DNA of 64,000 bases from Chitinophagaceae bacterium (GTDB lineage: Bacteria > Bacteroidota > Bacteroidia > Chitinophagales > Chitinophagaceae), in assembly GCA_020403425.1 (NCBI GenBank), contig JADBXR010000008.1, positions 186,001-250,000 on the forward strand, in the 5' to 3' direction. The notes beneath the pieces are model-generated. The model did not search any database. It had not been told where the DNA came from and saw only the letters and a program-made list of their open reading frames with translations. Shown here one piece after another: positions 61,748-64,000 of this stretch; the first letter of the stretch is position 1, and the number at the start of each line of letters is the position of its first letter. A program made the translations under genes and the position numbers.

Positions 61748-62767
61748 ATGAAGAGAATCGTATACATCATGGTGGGTTTGTCGGGACTGTTTCTTGCTTC
61801 CTGCAAGAAGGAGTTATCTGACAATTTTACCACGTACTCCAATCATCCGTTGAATGATACGGTCTGGGTGCGGAATGTAGCCAATACCGCTTCTGTGTAC
61901 GACCTGTTCGAGCTTTTGTACCCCAGGGATTTATTAGTGGACTCCCTGAACGCTGTCAATGGTGGCAAACTGCATTTTGGAGACAGTGTGGAAGTAGAAT
62001 TTGCACCCAATACCCTGGTGGGACCGGCCACATCTGGTACACCACAGGGCAATGTGCGGATAGAACTGTTACCGTTAAGAAGAAAAGGTGATTTCATCCG
62101 CGTATTCAGGCCCACCACTACTGCCGACGGCAGCTTGCTGGAAACCGGCGGCGGTTTTCTGATCCGCGCCTTTAAAGAAGATAAGGAACTGACCCTGGCC
62201 AGCAATACCAGTTTTGAATTGAAGTTTCATGATGTGGATACGGCCAAACCTGATATGCAGGCCTTTTATGGAAGAGAGGCCGTACCTGCACCACTGAAAG
62301 GGATCGATACAGTTTTTTCCTGGGTCCGCGACTTCAACACAGGCTACCTGCCCACCTGGAGCAAGATCAGCAATAACCCATTGATCCCATCTTATTACGG
62401 CTATGAGATCCAGTCGAAGAACCTTCGCTGGGTTACGGCAGACAGGTATATCGACAGCACGCTTCCCAACGTAAAAGTGACCGCGATCCTTTCTCCGAAC
62501 TTCACCAATAAGAACACGGCCGTATTCGCTGTATTCGACAACCAGAAGATCGTGGTGAACTGCAGACATGATTACGCTTCCCGTTCCTTTTTTGCCAGGA
62601 AGATCCCGGCAAAAAGTAAGATCAGGCTACTCTCCCTGTCAAAGATCGGCAGCGATCTTTACCTGGGTGTGCGTGAGATCAGCAGCGTATCACTGGTCAC
62701 CAGTTACACCATTACGCCTCAGAAAAAGAGTTTAAAAGAGATCATCACCTATCTGAATGATCTATAA
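61748..62767 (+). CDS. Hypothetical lipoprotein of the sigma locus
   Basis: A 339-residue lipoprotein with signal peptide and lipobox LASC (Cys about 19). The body is beta-rich, with LHFGDSVEVEFAPNTLVGP and GGGFLIRAFKEDKELTLASN, a pattern like carboxypeptidase or surface beta-sandwich domains, but no family was recognised. It lies 53 nt after the repeat-bearing protein and is probably in the same operon, followed by a terminator. Confidence 0.75.
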   Translation: MKRIVYIMVGLSGLFLASCKKELSDNFTTYSNHPLNDTVWVRNVANTASVYDLFELLYPRDLLVDSLNAVNGGKLHFGDSVEVEFAPNTLVGPATSGTPQGNVRIELLPLRRKGDFIRVFRPTTTADGSLLETGGGFLIRAFKEDKELTLASNTSFELKFHDVDTAKPDMQAFYGREAVPAPLKGIDTVFSWVRDFNTGYLPTWSKISNNPLIPSYYGYEIQSKNLRWVTADRYIDSTLPNVKVTAILSPNFTNKNTAVFAVFDNQKIVVNCRHDYASRSFFARKIPAKSKIRLLSLSKIGSDLYLGVREISSVSLVTSYTITPQKKSLKEIITYLNDL

Positions 62768-62805
62768 AGGAGTTCATTGTTGAACATATACCGGGGGGTA
62801 TAGTA

Positions 62806-62827
62806 AAGGGCCGCAGTCGCGGCCCTT
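62806..62827. terminator. Terminator of the sigma operon
   Basis: A perfect 9-bp GC-rich stem (62806-62814 with 62819-62827) with a T-rich end, between convergent genes. Confidence 0.85.
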
Positions 62828-62830
62828 ATT

Positions 62831-63754
62831 TTATTTCTTGAAGTCGAACAACGTAGCTGTAAAAATAGCCCGCTCCCGTTTTTTGAAGATCACATCCCAG
62901 TTACCCCGGTAGCGGAGTATCTTGGGAACGGTGTACCCGTTGAATTTGGTCATTTCCACCTCCATGCTTACATCAAAATCATACACGCCGGCCTTATAAC
63001 TGAGTGAATAATTACGTGCAAGCACTTCCAGGGTCTTCATATCGAACCAGGTCACCATCTGGTCTACCACCACCCGGTCGCTGTTCACTTTATCTTCCTT
63101 GGGGGTGATGGAAAACACATATACCAATCCACCATGCGATTCCTCTATGTCAAGTTTGTAATCGTACAGTTTATGTGCACTCTCATCATAGAGATCCAAT
63201 TTATCGCCAATGAAAGGGATACCTGGGATCTTTTTGCCCGGGTTAAAGAACAGCATCTTTAGCTGTTCACGGTGTTTGTCCATTCCTCGCTTGTCGCTAA
63301 ATCCGTTGAGCCTCCCTTTCACAATATTATTTTCCCCGCAAACCTCCCCTTTGGTAAAAAAAAGGCTTGCGTACAATGCCGGGGTCATGTAATTGTATTC
63401 TTTCTTTCGATCGTAGAAATCGCCGGTCACCGTTTCTTCCAGCACATCCATGGTGCGGCAGTTACCTACCCGGTTCTGGCGGGTCTTACTGGACAGTGAG
63501 GCTTTTACTACCCCCTTCTTATCCAGCATCTTGATATCGTTATAGGAAGAAAATCCAAGGATGCGCAGGTTCCGGAAAGCTTTATAGAAAGTAGTATCCT
63601 CCTGAATCTGGTTGAGCAGCGTTTTGTAATCGAAGTTATTTCTTACCACCACTTCACTCAGGGTGAATCTTTTTTCATCAATGATGACAGAAGTGTCCTG
63701 CGCAAGGGAAGACAGGGCACTCAACAAAAACAGGCAGAAAAGGGAATATCGCAT
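62831..63754 (-). CDS. Conserved exported protein
   Basis: A 307-residue protein with a signal peptide ending near SLAQ (about 19). The N-terminal part has VIIDEKRFTLSEVVVRNNFDY, like the tail of a carboxypeptidase-regulatory domain, and the rest is beta-rich with YDYKLDIEESHGG and DVSMEVEMTKFNGYTVPKIL. It matches a type of uncharacterised Bacteroidota protein as far as I can tell. Its start overlaps the peptide deformylase stop by one base (TAATG), so it is co-translated with def. Confidence 0.75.
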   Translation of the reverse strand: MRYSLFCLFLLSALSSLAQDTSVIIDEKRFTLSEVVVRNNFDYKTLLNQIQEDTTFYKAFRNLRILGFSSYNDIKMLDKKGVVKASLSSKTRQNRVGNCRTMDVLEETVTGDFYDRKKEYNYMTPALYASLFFTKGEVCGENNIVKGRLNGFSDKRGMDKHREQLKMLFFNPGKKIPGIPFIGDKLDLYDESAHKLYDYKLDIEESHGGLVYVFSITPKEDKVNSDRVVVDQMVTWFDMKTLEVLARNYSLSYKAGVYDFDVSMEVEMTKFNGYTVPKILRYRGNWDVIFKKRERAIFTATLFDFKK

Positions 63755-64000
63755 TACTTGGGAAATATCATTTTATAATCCACTCTCACTTTGCCTTTAC
63801 TGATATCATTGAGTTTACCCTGCAGCATTTTTTTCCGGAGTGGCTTCAGGTAATCGATGAACAGCTTACCGTCTATATGGTCGTATTCGTGCAGGATCAC
63901 CCTGGCGGTGATGCCATTGAAGCTTTCCGTATGGGGTTGGAACTGTTCGTCAAGATAATCCATCACGACGGTCTCGGGGCGGCTCACATCTTCGCGGATG
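63754..64000 (-). CDS. def: Peptide deformylase (C-terminal part, cut by the window edge)
   Basis: The last 81 codons of a minus-strand gene that begins beyond the right edge. It removes the formyl group from the N-terminal methionine of new proteins. The metal-binding HEYDHIDGKLFIDYL is the HExxH signature of the family, preceded by SFNGITARVIL. It is followed by the exported-protein gene with a one-base overlap. Confidence 0.95.
   Translation of the reverse strand, partial: IREDVSRPETVVMDYLDEQFQPHTESFNGITARVILHEYDHIDGKLFIDYLKPLRKKMLQGKLNDISKGKVRVDYKMIFPK

Overview
The window looks like a chromosomal segment of a Bacteroidota bacterium, most likely of the Chitinophagaceae or a close relative. 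Signs of this are Oar-like TonB receptors, a DUF4270 lipoprotein, a GSCFA protein, a LytS/LytTR pair and Bacteroidota-type promoters (TTTG-like -33, about 20 nt, TAnnTTTG -7). The host DNA is near balanced base composition. One block (55842-59366) is clearly AT-rich and foreign. No rRNA, tRNA or CRISPR array was seen.

Layout. 1-5994 (minus): the start of a GT39-like glycosyltransferase, aroQ, carA, then the ribosomal run infA-rpmJ-rpsM-rpsK-rpsD-rpoA-rplQ with its own promoter before infA. Most spacers in this run hold a hairpin made of short repeated words that begins right after the stop codon. 6123-18760 (mostly minus): a metallopeptidase/propeller/barrel protein, a TlpA-like thioredoxin, homogentisate dioxygenase, a DbpA-like helicase, a pentapeptide protein, a BioF-like synthase, miaE (plus), a GSCFA protein, HMG-CoA lyase and rlmB. 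18825-23048 (minus): a membrane protein, metK, a DUF4270 lipoprotein and a GT5 N-terminal-domain protein. 23153-37xxx (mostly plus): panC, an LPG-synthase-like flippase, rfaE2, ppk1-ppx, panB, a LytS/LytTR pair, an ALDH7 dehydrogenase, small membrane proteins, a DUF885-like lipoprotein, a subtilase and a DinB protein. 38143-45292: lipoproteins, a phosphodiesterase, a PD40 propeller, rpe, phoH and ribBA. 45686-52532: two tandem Oar-like TonB receptors. 52615-55793: an esterase diverging from an ATP-grasp enzyme and a YbdK/GCS2 ligase, probably a small amide-ligase pathway.

The most striking region is 55834-59374. It is a complete 3525-bp IS1595-type element with 26-bp terminal inverted repeats (24/26 matching) and a perfect 8-bp target duplication (ATTTTTTT). 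Besides its transposase it carries three same-strand passenger genes: a KilA-N protein, an adenine/cytosine-N DNA methyltransferase with an NPPF motif, and a small PD-(D/E)XK-like nuclease. It therefore appears to be a self-mobile restriction-modification transposon. Immediately downstream lies an ECF sigma gene paired with an unusual membrane protein whose N-terminus repeats a 28-residue motif four times in exact tandem before one membrane helix and a barrel-like C-terminus, followed by a lipoprotein. The window ends in a conserved exported protein and the C-terminal part of peptide deformylase (minus).

All functional calls rest on sequence reading and family knowledge. No database search was run.
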